A stretch of DNA of 45,226 bases from assembly GCA_017547085.1 (NCBI GenBank), contig JAFYQM010000075.1, positions 1 to 45,226 on the forward strand, written 5' to 3'. Below, piece after piece: positions 24,198 to 32,130 of this stretch. Positions within the stretch are counted from its first letter, which is position 1. Each line of letters starts with the position of its first letter. The DNA comes from Oscillibacter sp. (GTDB taxonomy: Bacteria; Bacillota; Clostridia; Oscillospirales; Oscillospiraceae). The position numbers were made by a program, and so were the translations under genes. The notes under the pieces were generated by a model that had not been told where the DNA came from, did not search any database, and saw nothing but the letters and a program-made list of their open reading frames with translations.

Positions 24198-25604
24198 TTA
24201 CACCTGCTCCTGCTGTGCCTTCTTTTCAGCAACACCGGACTCGGCCACATCGTACTCCCAGTTCCAGGGATCCTTGCGGCAAACGCCATCGGCATAGGGA
24301 ACAAAGATGGACAACAGACCGAAAGCTGCCAGAACCCAGCAGTACCACATATAAGGAACGATCTCCACGGGGCTGATCGCAATGTTATAAGTAGTGGTGG
24401 TCAGGGATGCAGCCATCAGCAGCTGAGCGCCGTAGGGAATGATGCCCTGGAACACGCAGGAGAACACATCCAGCAGGGATGCGGTACGGCGGGGATCCAC
24501 CTTGTACTCACGGCTGATATCCTTCGCCACATTGCCGCAGAGGATGATTGCCACGGTGTTGTTGGCAGTAGCGCAGTCAGCCAGAGACACCAGTGCGGAA
24601 ACGCCCACCTGTGCAGACTTGCTGCCGCGCATGGTCTTGCGCAGCTTCTCAATGAGCCACGCAATGCCGCCGTTGTGGGCGATCAGCTCGGAGATGCCGC
24701 CACAGAACAGGGCCAGGAAAAACACCTCACTCATGCCGGTAAAGCCGTTCCAGATGGCCTGTGCATAAGCAAAAATCGTCAGATCGCCGCAGACCATGCC
24801 GATGATACCCGCGGCAAAAATGCCGATGGTCAGGGTCAGGAACACATTGACGCCGATGATGGCCAGTGCCAGAACCAGCACATAGGGCAGCACCTTGATG
24901 ATCTCAAAGGTATGCTCGCCCATGACAGCAGCAGCGTCAGGACGGCCTGCAACCAGCAGCACGATCAGGGTGATGACGGCAGCAGGCAGGGCAATGTAGA
25001 AGTTGACGCGGAACTTGTCCCGCATGGCAACACCCTGCGTCTTGGTGGCTGCGATGGTAGTATCAGAAATCATGGACAGGTTGTCGCCGAACATGGCGCC
25101 GCCGGCGCAGGCACCCAGCATCATAGGAACGCTCAGGCCGCTCTCGGTAGCCAGGCCCACAGCAATGGGGACCAGCGCGGTGATGGTACCAACGGAAGTG
25201 CCGGTGGCAGTACCGAGGAAGGCGGAGATCACGAATACGCCGCCCAGCAGCAGCTGCACGGGAATGATGGACAGGCCCAGATTTACGGTAGCGTCCACGC
25301 CGCCCATGGTCTTGGCCACGGTGGAGAAAGCGCCGGCCAGGATGTAGATCATCAGCATGGTCAGCACGTTCTCATTGGCCGCGCCGCGGGCGAAGATGGT
25401 AAACTTCTGATCCAGTGTCTCCTTGCCGAAGCAGAAGGCCACGATCACAGCGATAAACATGGCAGTCACGGAGGGGAACTGGTAGAAGGCCATTTCCGTG
25501 CCCTGTGCCTGCAGGTACAGGCCAGCGCCCAGATAAATAACGATGAAGATCAAAAACGGCAGCAGAGACCAGCCGTTTTTCTTCTGGTTCAGATTGTTGC
25601 TCAT
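24198..25604 (-). CDS. nhaC: NhaC-family Na+/H+ antiporter
   Basis: Integral membrane transporter of 468 residues with about 11-12 hydrophobic segments. NhaC-family marks are FLGTATGTSVGTITALVPIA (about 150-170), GACAGGAMFGDNLSMISDTT (about 185-205) and the later DCATANNTVAIILCG. Members exchange sodium for protons, or in some cases malate for lactate or other organic acids, so the exact substrate is open. GGGAGG precedes the ATG, a consensus-like promoter lies upstream and a terminator downstream, so it is a single-gene unit. Confidence 0.92.
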   Translation of the reverse strand: MSNNLNQKKNGWSLLPFLIFIVIYLGAGLYLQAQGTEMAFYQFPSVTAMFIAVIVAFCFGKETLDQKFTIFARGAANENVLTMLMIYILAGAFSTVAKTMGGVDATVNLGLSIIPVQLLLGGVFVISAFLGTATGTSVGTITALVPIAVGLATESGLSVPMMLGACAGGAMFGDNLSMISDTTIAATKTQGVAMRDKFRVNFYIALPAAVITLIVLLVAGRPDAAAVMGEHTFEIIKVLPYVLVLALAIIGVNVFLTLTIGIFAAGIIGMVCGDLTIFAYAQAIWNGFTGMSEVFFLALFCGGISELIAHNGGIAWLIEKLRKTMRGSKSAQVGVSALVSLADCATANNTVAIILCGNVAKDISREYKVDPRRTASLLDVFSCVFQGIIPYGAQLLMAASLTTTTYNIAISPVEIVPYMWYCWVLAAFGLLSIFVPYADGVCRKDPWNWEYDVAESGVAEKKAQQEQV

Positions 25605-25644
25605 GAGGTTTCCTCCCTTTTCTCTCTAAGGTCAAATCCTAGTT

Positions 25645-25673
25645 ATTATATCTGCTTTTTTCCCTTCTGGCAA
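25645..25673 (-). promoter_or_regulatory. nhaC promoter
   Basis: On the minus strand TTGCCA (25668-25673) and TATAAT (25645-25650) are 17 bp apart. Confidence 0.85.
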
Positions 25674-25700
25674 CCGTTTTTCTGATTTTTGTGATGCACA

Positions 25701-25729
25701 TTGACTTTTTCTTTTCTTTCCGATATGAT
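25701..25729 (+). promoter_or_regulatory. mscS promoter
   Basis: TTGACT (25701-25706) and TATGAT (25724-25729) are 17 bp apart, 35 bp before the start codon. It runs divergently from the nhaC promoter. Confidence 0.8.
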
Positions 25730-25764
25730 TCTTTCGATTCTACTCAGGAAAAGGAGTTTTACCA

Positions 25765-26592
25765 ATGGATATCAACGCAATTCTCAGCACCTCCCTCGGC
25801 CAGACCTCTCTGGGCGATGTGATTTCCGCCGTTATTACACTGGTCCTCTGCATTATCATCATTCGCGTCGTCATGAAGCTGGTAGCCCGGATGCTGGCCA
25901 AAACCAAGCTGGACGGCCGCATCCAGAAATACACGGTGGCAGGCATCAAAGCCGTGCTGTATATCATTACCTTTATCACCGTGGCTGCCAGTTTGAACAT
26001 TGACATGACCTCTCTGGTGGCTCTGCTGTCCGTCGGCTCTCTGGGCCTGACGCTGGCTGCCGAGGACATTCTCGGCAACATGGCAGGCGGTCTGGTCATT
26101 ATGGGTTCCCATCCCTTCTCCATCGGTGACTTTATCGAAGTTTCCGGCGTATCCGGCACCGTGGAAGAGATCAGCCTGAACCACACTAAGCTGACCACCC
26201 CCGACGGTCTGCGGGTCATGCTGCCCAATCAGGAGCTGGCCAGCTCCCAGATCATCAACTATACCGTCCGCGGAAAGCGCCGCGTGAAGCAGGTCGTCTC
26301 CGCTTCCTACGATGCTCCCACCGCCACCGTCCGCGCCGCCTGCCTGCAAGCCGTGGCAATGACCGACAATGTGCTTGCCGATCCTGCACCGGCCGTATAC
26401 CTCACCAACTACGGTGACAGCTCCATCGAATACACCACATTCTGCTGGGTTGAAGCATCCAACTACTGGAGTGTACTCTGCTCTCTGGGTGAAAATCTAC
26501 GCACCACATTTGCCAAAAACGGCGTGGAAATGACCTATAATCATCTAAATATCCACATTGTTGAAAATCGCGGCGAAACCGTTGACAAATAA
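25765..26592 (+). CDS. MscS-family small-conductance mechanosensitive channel
   Basis: Membrane channel that opens under tension to release solutes in hypo-osmotic shock. At 275 residues it is a compact MscS. It has an N-terminal hydrophobic helix (about 15-38), a second (about 60-80), and the pore-lining TM3 with alternating Gly/Ala (LVALLSVGSLGLTLAAEDILGN). The beta domain follows with PFSIGDFIEVSGVSGTVEEI and LPNQELASSQIINYT. AAAGGAG precedes the ATG. The last codons and stop carry the -35 box of the downstream methionine leader, so no terminator separates the two. Confidence 0.95.
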   Translation: MDINAILSTSLGQTSLGDVISAVITLVLCIIIIRVVMKLVARMLAKTKLDGRIQKYTVAGIKAVLYIITFITVAASLNIDMTSLVALLSVGSLGLTLAAEDILGNMAGGLVIMGSHPFSIGDFIEVSGVSGTVEEISLNHTKLTTPDGLRVMLPNQELASSQIINYTVRGKRRVKQVVSASYDAPTATVRAACLQAVAMTDNVLADPAPAVYLTNYGDSSIEYTTFCWVEASNYWSVLCSLGENLRTTFAKNGVEMTYNHLNIHIVENRGETVDK

Positions 26593-26610
26593 GGGTTCTG
26601 CCACTATAAT
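26582..26610 (+). promoter_or_regulatory. metY-metA promoter, -35 inside the mscS end
   Basis: TTGACA (26582-26587) lies in the last two sense codons of mscS, and TATAAT (26605-26610) follows after 17 bp. Both hexamers are full consensus. Confidence 0.93.
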
Positions 26611-26614
26611 ACTC

Positions 26615-26895
26615 CCAAAGCGATGACGGAGAGGGACGAAACCGGAAGTCTCAGAGAGCCGGCGGTTGGTGCGAGCCGGCGATGAAAGGTTTCAGGTCCT
26701 ATGGCTCCCGAGCCGGATGTTCGAGGGTGAAAAACCGTTAGGGCATCCCGCGTACGCCGCGTCAGTGCAAAGGGGTTGATTGACCCTGAAAGGGGCGTTC
26801 GGTCGTGAGGCCGGCGCAATTTGAGTGGTACCGCGGAAGCATTTCACAGCTTTCGTCTCAAAGTGATCTTTGGGACGAAAGCTGTTCTTTTTTAG
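26615..26895 (+). promoter_or_regulatory. Methionine T-box leader
   Basis: The T-box element GAGTGGTACCGCGGA lies at 26823-26837, followed by a terminator of two pairing arms with AGCTTTCGTC and GACGAAAGCT and then TTCTTTTTT. In Stem I, GGAC...GAAACC pairs with GGTTTC...GTCC and GGAG pairs with CTCC. The internal loop between them on the 3' side reads TATG, giving the specifier AUG at 26701-26703 followed by G. Uncharged tRNA-Met should therefore induce the downstream metY-metA genes. Confidence 0.92.
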
Positions 26896-27020
26896 CAAAA
26901 AAGAACCAAAAAACTTGATCGCGCTCTACGCTCTCTGCAAACCGGCGGTCTGCCGCACGGCAACCAGCACCGTGCAGAACGCGGGTGCGAAGTCCCTGAA
27001 AACGAAAGGAGAACAGCAAC

Positions 27021-28307
27021 ATGAGCAACTACCGCATCGAGACCGCCTGCGTACAGGGCGGCTACACCCCCGGCAACGGCGAGCCCCGCCAGATCCCCAT
27101 CGTGCAGTCCACCACCTTCAAGTACGCCTCCAGTGAGGCCATGGGCAAGCTCTTCGATCTGGAAGCCTCCGGCTATTTCTATACCCGCCTGCAGAATCCC
27201 ACCAACGATTATGTGGCCGCCAAGCTGGCACAGTTGGAAGGCGGCACGGCTGCTATGCTGACCTCCTCCGGTCAGGCCGCCAACTTCTACGCCATTTTCA
27301 ACATCGCCAACTGCGGTGACCATGTGGTCTCCTGCAGCACCATTTACGGCGGCACCTTTAACCTCTTCTCCGTCACCATGGCGAAGATGGGCATCGAGTT
27401 CACCTTCGTTTCCCCCGACTGCACGGACGAAGAGCTGGAAGCCGCCTTCCGCCCCAACACCAAGGCCGTCTTCGGCGAAACCATTGCCAACCCCGCCCTG
27501 ACCGTGCTGGACATTGAAAAGTTTGCGGGCGCCGCCCACGCCCACGGCGTGCCTCTGATCATCGACAACACCTTCGCCACCCCCGTGAACTGCCGTCCTA
27601 TCGAGTGGGGCTGCGATATCGTGACCCACTCCACCACCAAGTACATGGACGGCCACGGCTGCGCCGTAGGCGGCGCCATCATTGATTCCGGCAAGTTTGA
27701 CTGGATGGCTCACGCCGACAAGTTCCCCGGCCTCTGCACCCCCGATGACAGCTATCACGGCATCACCTATGCCGAAAAGTTCGGCAAGGAAGGCGCCTTC
27801 ATTACCAAGTGTACCGCCCAGCTGATGCGCGATTTCGGCTCCATCCAGTCTCCCCAGCATGCGTTCTATCTGAACCTCGGTCTGGAGAGCCTGCATGTCC
27901 GGATGCCCCGTCACTGCGAAAACGGACAGGCTGTGGCAGAGTTCCTCGCCTCCCATCCCAAGGTGGAGAAGGTGAACTACTGCGGTCTGCCCGGTGACAA
28001 GTACTATGAGCTGGCACAGAAGTATCTGCCCAACGGTTCCTGCGGCGTGGTGTCCTTCGAGCTGAAGGGCGGTCGCGCGGCTGCCGAGGCCTTCATGGGC
28101 AAGCTGAAGCTGGCCGCCATCGAGACCCATGTGGCCGATGCCCGCACCTGCTGCCTCAACCCCGCCACCTCCACCCACCGCCAGATGACGGACGAGCAGC
28201 TGGCTGCCGCCGGCATCCCTGCCGGTCTGGTCCGCATGAGCTGCGGTCTGGAAAGCAAATACGACCTGATTGAAGATATCAAACAGGCACTGGAGGCTGT
28301 TGACTGA
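27021..28307 (+). CDS. metY: O-acetylhomoserine sulfhydrylase (aminocarboxypropyltransferase)
   Basis: PLP enzyme of the Cys/Met metabolism family that joins O-acetylhomoserine with sulfide to form homocysteine. The 428-residue length is typical of MetY and longer than MetB (about 380). PLP-site marks are YTRLQNPTNDYVAAKLAQLE, SSGQAANFYAIFNI, IIDNTFATP, and the Schiff-base lysine in HSTTKYMDGHG; ATSTHRQMTDEQLAAAGI is near the end. AAAGGAG precedes the ATG. It is controlled by the methionine T-box and overlaps metA by one base. Confidence 0.95.
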   Translation: MSNYRIETACVQGGYTPGNGEPRQIPIVQSTTFKYASSEAMGKLFDLEASGYFYTRLQNPTNDYVAAKLAQLEGGTAAMLTSSGQAANFYAIFNIANCGDHVVSCSTIYGGTFNLFSVTMAKMGIEFTFVSPDCTDEELEAAFRPNTKAVFGETIANPALTVLDIEKFAGAAHAHGVPLIIDNTFATPVNCRPIEWGCDIVTHSTTKYMDGHGCAVGGAIIDSGKFDWMAHADKFPGLCTPDDSYHGITYAEKFGKEGAFITKCTAQLMRDFGSIQSPQHAFYLNLGLESLHVRMPRHCENGQAVAEFLASHPKVEKVNYCGLPGDKYYELAQKYLPNGSCGVVSFELKGGRAAAEAFMGKLKLAAIETHVADARTCCLNPATSTHRQMTDEQLAAAGIPAGLVRMSCGLESKYDLIEDIKQALEAVD

Positions 28308-29245
28308 TGCCCATCAAAATTCCCAATCAACTTCCCGCCACCGACATTCTGACACGTGAAAACATCTTCGTGATGACGGAGACCCGCGCCATGACGCAGG
28401 ACATCCGCCCGCTGCAGATCCTGCTGCTGAACCTGATGCCCACCAAGGTGGACACCGAGACGCAGCTGGCCCGCGTGCTGGGCGACACTCCCCTGCAGAT
28501 CGAGCTGGAGCTGATCGCCCCCAGCGGCCACGTCTCCAAAAATACCTCTCAGGCCCATATGCTGGCCTTCTATAAATCCTTTGCCGATGTAAAGGAGCGC
28601 ACTTTTGACGGTTTGATTATCACCGGCGCGCCGGTGGAACTGATGGCTTTCGAGGAAGTGGACTACTGGCCGGAGCTGTGTGAGATCATGGAGTGGAGCA
28701 AAACCCACGTCCACTCCACCCTGCACATCTGCTGGGGCGCACAGGCCGGACTGTATTACCACTACGGCATCCAGAAGCGCCTGCTGCCGCAAAAGCTCTC
28801 CGGTGTCTACCGCCACACGGTGGAAGATCCCAACTTCATTCTCTTCCGCGGCTTTGACGATTCCTTCCTCGTTCCCCATTCCCGCAACACCACGGTGAAC
28901 CGGGAAGATATCGAAGCCATTCCCGGTCTGAAGATTCTGGCCGCCTCTCCCGAGGCCGGCGTCTACGCCGTAAAGAACGACGGCTGCAGTCAGGTCTTTT
29001 TGATGGGCCACGCGGAATATGACCGCGACACCCTGTCCAAGGAGTACCACCGCGACGTGGCTGCCGGTATCAACCCGCAGGTCCCCAAAAACTATTTCCC
29101 TGATGACGATCCCTCCCAGAAGCCTGCCGTCACATGGCGTTCCTGCGCGCACCTGCTCTACAGCAACTGGCTGAACTATTGTGTCTACCAGACCTCTCCC
29201 TATGACATCCGCGAAATCAAAAACGGTGTCCGAACGGAGAATTGA
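28307..29245 (+). CDS. metA: Homoserine O-acetyltransferase, MetA type
   Basis: Acylates homoserine to activate it for sulfhydrylation. The 312-residue protein is of the MetA (glutamine-amidotransferase-like) class. The catalytic cysteine is in HICWGAQAGLYYHYGI near residue 142, and the His/Glu pair in MGHAEYDRDTL near residue 235. The acyl-CoA specificity position, in TGAPVELM, is glutamate, which is known in this family to favour acetyl-CoA; enzymes with glycine there use succinyl-CoA. The product matches the needs of metY, with which it shares a TGATG junction; the GGAGG site is inside the metY end. Confidence 0.95.
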   Translation: MPIKIPNQLPATDILTRENIFVMTETRAMTQDIRPLQILLLNLMPTKVDTETQLARVLGDTPLQIELELIAPSGHVSKNTSQAHMLAFYKSFADVKERTFDGLIITGAPVELMAFEEVDYWPELCEIMEWSKTHVHSTLHICWGAQAGLYYHYGIQKRLLPQKLSGVYRHTVEDPNFILFRGFDDSFLVPHSRNTTVNREDIEAIPGLKILAASPEAGVYAVKNDGCSQVFLMGHAEYDRDTLSKEYHRDVAAGINPQVPKNYFPDDDPSQKPAVTWRSCAHLLYSNWLNYCVYQTSPYDIREIKNGVRTEN

Positions 29246-29255
29246 TTTGATCAAA

Positions 29256-29290
29256 AAAACAGGGCATCCGGATGGATGCCCTGTTTTGGT
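29256..29290. terminator. Bidirectional terminator between metA and yitT-like gene
   Basis: AAACAGGGCATCC and GGATGCCCTGTTT pair perfectly over 13 bp with a GGAT loop. It lies ten bases after the metA stop and serves both converging genes. Confidence 0.85.
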
Positions 29291-29301
29291 CTCTTTTTGT
29301 G

Positions 29302-30186
29302 TCAGTCCAGCTTTTTATGGAAGTTTCCGTAAATACGGGTGCCCTCCTGCACGGAGAAAAAGGCATGCGGATCGATGGTATGGACCACATGCAGCAGTTC
29401 CTCGATCTCATACTTGGAAAGGCACACGCACAGCACATTGACGCCCTCGTTGCTGTAGGCGCCGATACCGGTCCAGTAGGTCACGCCCCGGTCCAGCTTT
29501 TCAATGATATACTGACCCAGCTTGTGCTGATCCTCCTTGGTGAAGATCAGTGCCTGCACGTTGATGCTCTGCTTGTGCATACGGTCCAGCACCATGGATG
29601 CAAAAATGTTGTAGATCACGGAATAGATGGCCACTTCCGGTGCAAACAGGAACAGGCAAATGGTGTAAAGCACAGCGTTGTAGGCAATGGAGAATCGCCC
29701 CACCGTAAAGGCGCTGCCCTTCTTGCTCAGATACAGGCCGATCACGTCCAGTCCGCCGCTGCTGCAGCCGCAGGTCAGGATGATACCGCTGCCCACGCCG
29801 GTGAGAATACCGCCCAGCATACAGCAGGTCAGGTAGTCGTCAATAATCGGCGTTGCGGGAGAGGGGATCAAGCTGTAGATCACGGAATAGGCCACCGTAC
29901 AAACCACGGTCTTGGCCGCCAGCGATTTGCCCAGTCCGCGATATGCCAGCAGCAGAATGGGAATATTGGTCAGAAAATACAGAATACCGGCAATGTCATA
30001 TGTGCCAAGAGACAATCCCATGGCATTCTGCAAAAACGTACGAAGCAGCTGGCAGGTACCCATCAGGCCACCGGCATACAGACCCATGGGAACGATCAGC
30101 AGTCTTCCCGAAAGCGAGATCAGCACTTCACCGAAAATCGCGGCCACGATCCGCATCCACCGGTGGTGCATGGTGTTGTAAAGCAT
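29302..30186 (-). CDS. YitT-family membrane protein (DUF161/DUF2179)
   Basis: A 294-residue protein with about five membrane helices in the first 200 residues and a soluble C-terminal domain (about 215-290; VNVLCVCLSKYEIEELLHVV) of the DUF2179 type. The marks GLYAGGLMGTCQLL and GCSSGGLDVIGLYLSKK are typical of the YitT repeat family. Function is not established; the C-terminal domain is related to ligand-binding PII-like folds, which is family knowledge only. AAAGGAGG precedes the ATG. Confidence 0.92.
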   Translation of the reverse strand: MLYNTMHHRWMRIVAAIFGEVLISLSGRLLIVPMGLYAGGLMGTCQLLRTFLQNAMGLSLGTYDIAGILYFLTNIPILLLAYRGLGKSLAAKTVVCTVAYSVIYSLIPSPATPIIDDYLTCCMLGGILTGVGSGIILTCGCSSGGLDVIGLYLSKKGSAFTVGRFSIAYNAVLYTICLFLFAPEVAIYSVIYNIFASMVLDRMHKQSINVQALIFTKEDQHKLGQYIIEKLDRGVTYWTGIGAYSNEGVNVLCVCLSKYEIEELLHVVHTIDPHAFFSVQEGTRIYGNFHKKLD

Positions 30187-30224
30187 AAAGCGCCTCCTTT
30201 TTGCAGCTACCGCTCTTTGCTTTG

Positions 30225-30252
30225 ATTATACGGAATTCTTCCGAAAATACAA
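30225..30252 (-). promoter_or_regulatory. Promoter of the YitT-family gene
   Basis: On the minus strand TTGTAT (30247-30252) and TATAAT (30225-30230) are 16 bp apart. Confidence 0.65.
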
Positions 30253-30259
30253 GTGCCAC

Positions 30260-30556
30260 TTACAGTGCATATTGCAAACACCGCCGCAGCCGGTCTTTGG
30301 CGCGGCGAAGCGTCCGCGACACGGTGGACGGCGCCACCTGCAGCAGTTCCGCGGCCTGCGTCACCGTCATGCCCTGCTCGAAGCAAAGCTCCACCACACG
30401 TTTTTGGCACGGTGTCAGTTCCTTTTCTCTGGCCTGCCGCAGCTTCCGCCTCAGCTGCAGCAACTGGTCCCGGTTGTCTCCGGCATTGTCACGAAGCCAG
30501 ACCGTCATGTCCCCGATCCACTCGCTGCTGCGGGTGTTATAATGTATATCGTTCAT
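30260..30556 (-). CDS. Sigma-70 region 4-like helix-turn-helix protein
   Basis: A 98-residue protein. The C-terminal half (LTPCQKRVVELCFEQGMTVT, then AAELLQVAPSTVSRTLRRAK) is a sigma region 4-type helix-turn-helix. Region 2 needed for promoter melting is absent, so it is not a full sigma factor. It may bind DNA or RNA polymerase as an accessory protein. The ATG at 30556 follows AGGAG with an 11-base spacing; an ATG seven codons earlier is an alternative. Its start overlaps the end of the preceding coiled-coil gene by 20 bases, which implies translational coupling in a three-gene unit. Confidence 0.8.
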   Translation of the reverse strand: MNDIHYNTRSSEWIGDMTVWLRDNAGDNRDQLLQLRRKLRQAREKELTPCQKRVVELCFEQGMTVTQAAELLQVAPSTVSRTLRRAKDRLRRCLQYAL

Positions 30557-30770
30557 GTTTATGATAGCTCCTGTCATAGTAATGCGCGGTCAGTACCGCC
30601 AGTTCCCGCGCCTCCCGCAGCAGCGGGACCAGCGCCTCAATCCGCTGCCGCAGCGCCCGGGCGGCATCTGCATCCGTCTGCTCCTGCTCAGCGATGCGCA
30701 GCTGCGCAATGCGGCCGCGAATGGCCGCCGCACTGTCCTCATACTGGACAGACAGTTCCATCAGGGTCAT
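30537..30770 (-). CDS. Small helical protein of the three-gene unit
   Basis: A 77-residue, almost entirely helical protein: a first helix (MELSVQYEDSAAAIRGRIAQ), a short charged turn (EQEQTDAD), a second long helix rich in Ala, Leu, Arg, and a basic tail ending YHKHERYTL. It reads as an antiparallel coiled-coil hairpin. GGAGAGAGG precedes the ATG at 30770. It overlaps the zinc-knuckle gene by 32 bases and the sigma-like gene by 20. I have seen this pattern beside region 4-like genes in Clostridia but know no function. Confidence 0.72.
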   Translation of the reverse strand: MTLMELSVQYEDSAAAIRGRIAQLRIAEQEQTDADAARALRQRIEALVPLLREARELAVLTAHYYDRSYHKHERYTL

Positions 30771-30957
30771 ATCCTCTCTCCTTCCCGCGGATCTCATGGC
30801 AGCACGCCAGTTCCTGCCGGGCAAAGACGCTGAGGCAGCCGGTGCAGACACGATCACCGTTGCACGCCCAGTACTCTTCACCACAGGCAATTTCCTGTCC
30901 GCACAGCGTACAGCATAAGGTGTTTTGCCGCCTCCGGCGGCAAGATGGTTGTCGCAA
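30739..30957 (-). CDS. Small zinc-knuckle protein starting at TTG
   Basis: A 72-residue protein with two CxxC pairs, CTLCG near residue 16 and CTGC near residue 37, separated by an aromatic segment GEEYWACNGDRV. It is consistent with a single zinc-ribbon or LIM-like knuckle. There is no ATG; a TTG at 30955-30957 stands seven bases after a strong AGGAGG (30963-30971 region), which settles the start. It is the first of three overlapping minus-strand genes. The partner or substrate is unknown. Confidence 0.7.
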   Translation of the reverse strand: MRQPSCRRRRQNTLCCTLCGQEIACGEEYWACNGDRVCTGCLSVFARQELACCHEIRGKERGYDPDGTVCPV

Positions 30958-30988
30958 AAATTTCCCTCCTCAAAAATCGAAAAAAGTG

Positions 30989-31017
30989 TTGACAAAGCGC
31001 TTTTTATCTGCTAGGAT
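30989..31017 (+). promoter_or_regulatory. Promoter of tRNA-Thr/tRNA-Tyr
   Basis: TTGACA (30989-30994) and TAGGAT (31012-31017) with a 17-bp spacer, 24 bp before the first tRNA. Confidence 0.88.
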
Positions 31018-31041
31018 AAATTCTGCTGTTGGGCCGAACTT

Positions 31042-31117
31042 GCTGGTGTAGCTCAGCCGGTAGAGCAGCTGATTTGTAATCAGCAGGTCGGGGGTTCGAA
31101 TCCGTCCACCAGCTCCA
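31042..31117 (+). tRNA. tRNA-Thr (anticodon UGU)
   Basis: A 76-nt tRNA with encoded CCA. Acceptor GCTGGTG pairs with CACCAGC. The anticodon loop TTTGTAA in stem GCTGA/TCAGC gives UGU. GGTTCGAAT marks the T arm. Confidence 0.97.
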
Positions 31118-31126
31118 ACTTCATAT

Positions 31127-31211
31127 GGAGGAGTTCCAGAGCGGCCAAATGGGGCAGACTGTAAATCTGTTGTCACTGACTTCGGTGGTTCGAATCCACC
31201 CTCCTCCACCA
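31127..31211 (+). tRNA. tRNA-Tyr (anticodon GUA)
   Basis: An 85-nt class II tRNA with long variable arm and encoded CCA. Acceptor GGAGGAG pairs with CTCCTCC. The anticodon stem CAGA/TCTG encloses GTA. Confidence 0.97.
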
Positions 31212-31246
31212 ACCCGCAAGCTTTGGCTTGCGGGTTTTGTTTTTTT
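31211..31246 (+). terminator. tRNA operon terminator
   Basis: AACCCGCAAGC and GCTTGCGGGTT pair over 11 bp with a TTTG loop, then TTGTTTTTTT. The stem begins at the last base of the tRNA CCA end. Confidence 0.92.
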
Positions 31247-31286
31247 ACATTTTCACAGCGTTCCAAAAACCGCGAGGTGCCTCACA

Positions 31287-32030
31287 ATGAAACATCTGAT
31301 GAAATCCCGCAAGCGGCTCTCGGGTCTGCTGGCCGCCGTACTGCTTGTCCTGACCGCAGCCACAATCGGCTGCGCCGTATATTTGAATGATTACTATCGT
31401 GCCGATCCTGTCGCCATCGCGGCATTTGCTCCCGCAGAAGAAATTCGCGAATACACATTGGAGGACGGAACGATCATCTGCACGCCGGAACAGTCCCGGG
31501 CGGGTCTTGTCTTTTATCCCGGTGGAAAGGTGGAACACACCGCTTATCTCCCTCTGATGCGGGCCTGTGCCGCCGAGGGGCTTTTGTGCGCACTGGTGGA
31601 AATGCCGTTTCGACTGGCTGTTCTGGATGTAGATGCGGCCGCCGCTATTCCCGCGCAGTTTCCCGATACGGACCGTTGGTACATCGGCGGTCATTCCCTG
31701 GGCGGTGCCATGGCTGCCGCCTGTCTCGCCGACCACACCAGTACCTTTGACGGGCTGATCCTGCTGGGAGCCTATTCTACCACAGATCTTTCCGCCGCCT
31801 CTCTGGATGTACTTTCCCTTTACGGCAGCGAAGACGGCGTTCTTGACCGCGAGAAGTACGAGGAAAACCGGAAACATCTGCCTGCCGGTTATACAGAACA
31901 GGTAATCGACGGCGGCTGCCATGCCTATTTCGGTACATACGGTCAACAGGCGGGGGATGGCGATGCCTCCATTTCTCCCGAAACGCAGATCACGCTGACC
32001 GCTGCAGCCATCTCCGCATTCCTGTCTTGA
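31287..32030 (+). CDS. Alpha/beta hydrolase, membrane-anchored
   Basis: A 247-residue protein. An N-terminal basic stretch followed by a hydrophobic helix (LLAAVLLVLTAATIGCAVYL, about residues 14-33) reads as a signal anchor, so the catalytic part is likely outside the membrane. The nucleophile elbow GGHSLGGAMAA places the serine near residue 148; GSEDGVLD near residue 190 offers the acid and DGGCHAYFG near residue 213 the histidine. This matches the compact alpha/beta hydrolase type. The substrate is unknown. GAGGTG precedes the ATG. Confidence 0.87.
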   Translation: MKHLMKSRKRLSGLLAAVLLVLTAATIGCAVYLNDYYRADPVAIAAFAPAEEIREYTLEDGTIICTPEQSRAGLVFYPGGKVEHTAYLPLMRACAAEGLLCALVEMPFRLAVLDVDAAAAIPAQFPDTDRWYIGGHSLGGAMAAACLADHTSTFDGLILLGAYSTTDLSAASLDVLSLYGSEDGVLDREKYEENRKHLPAGYTEQVIDGGCHAYFGTYGQQAGDGDASISPETQITLTAAAISAFLS

Positions 32031-32130
32031 GGTCACCCCAGCCAGCGGCCCGGACATTTTTATAAAGTGGACTTTTCCTGTCATTTCCTGTATCCTGTGA
32101 GCAGAGCATTTGTTGAAGGGAGCATACATT

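Noticed and set aside
24183..25685. Plus-strand ORF antisense to nhaC (about 500 codons)
   Set aside because: His/Gln/Asp-rich shadow text without any motif; nhaC membrane pattern is clear.
26892..29254. Minus-strand ORFs opposite metY and metA
   Set aside because: Shadow reading frames; the plus-strand genes have T-box control, binding sites and catalytic motifs.
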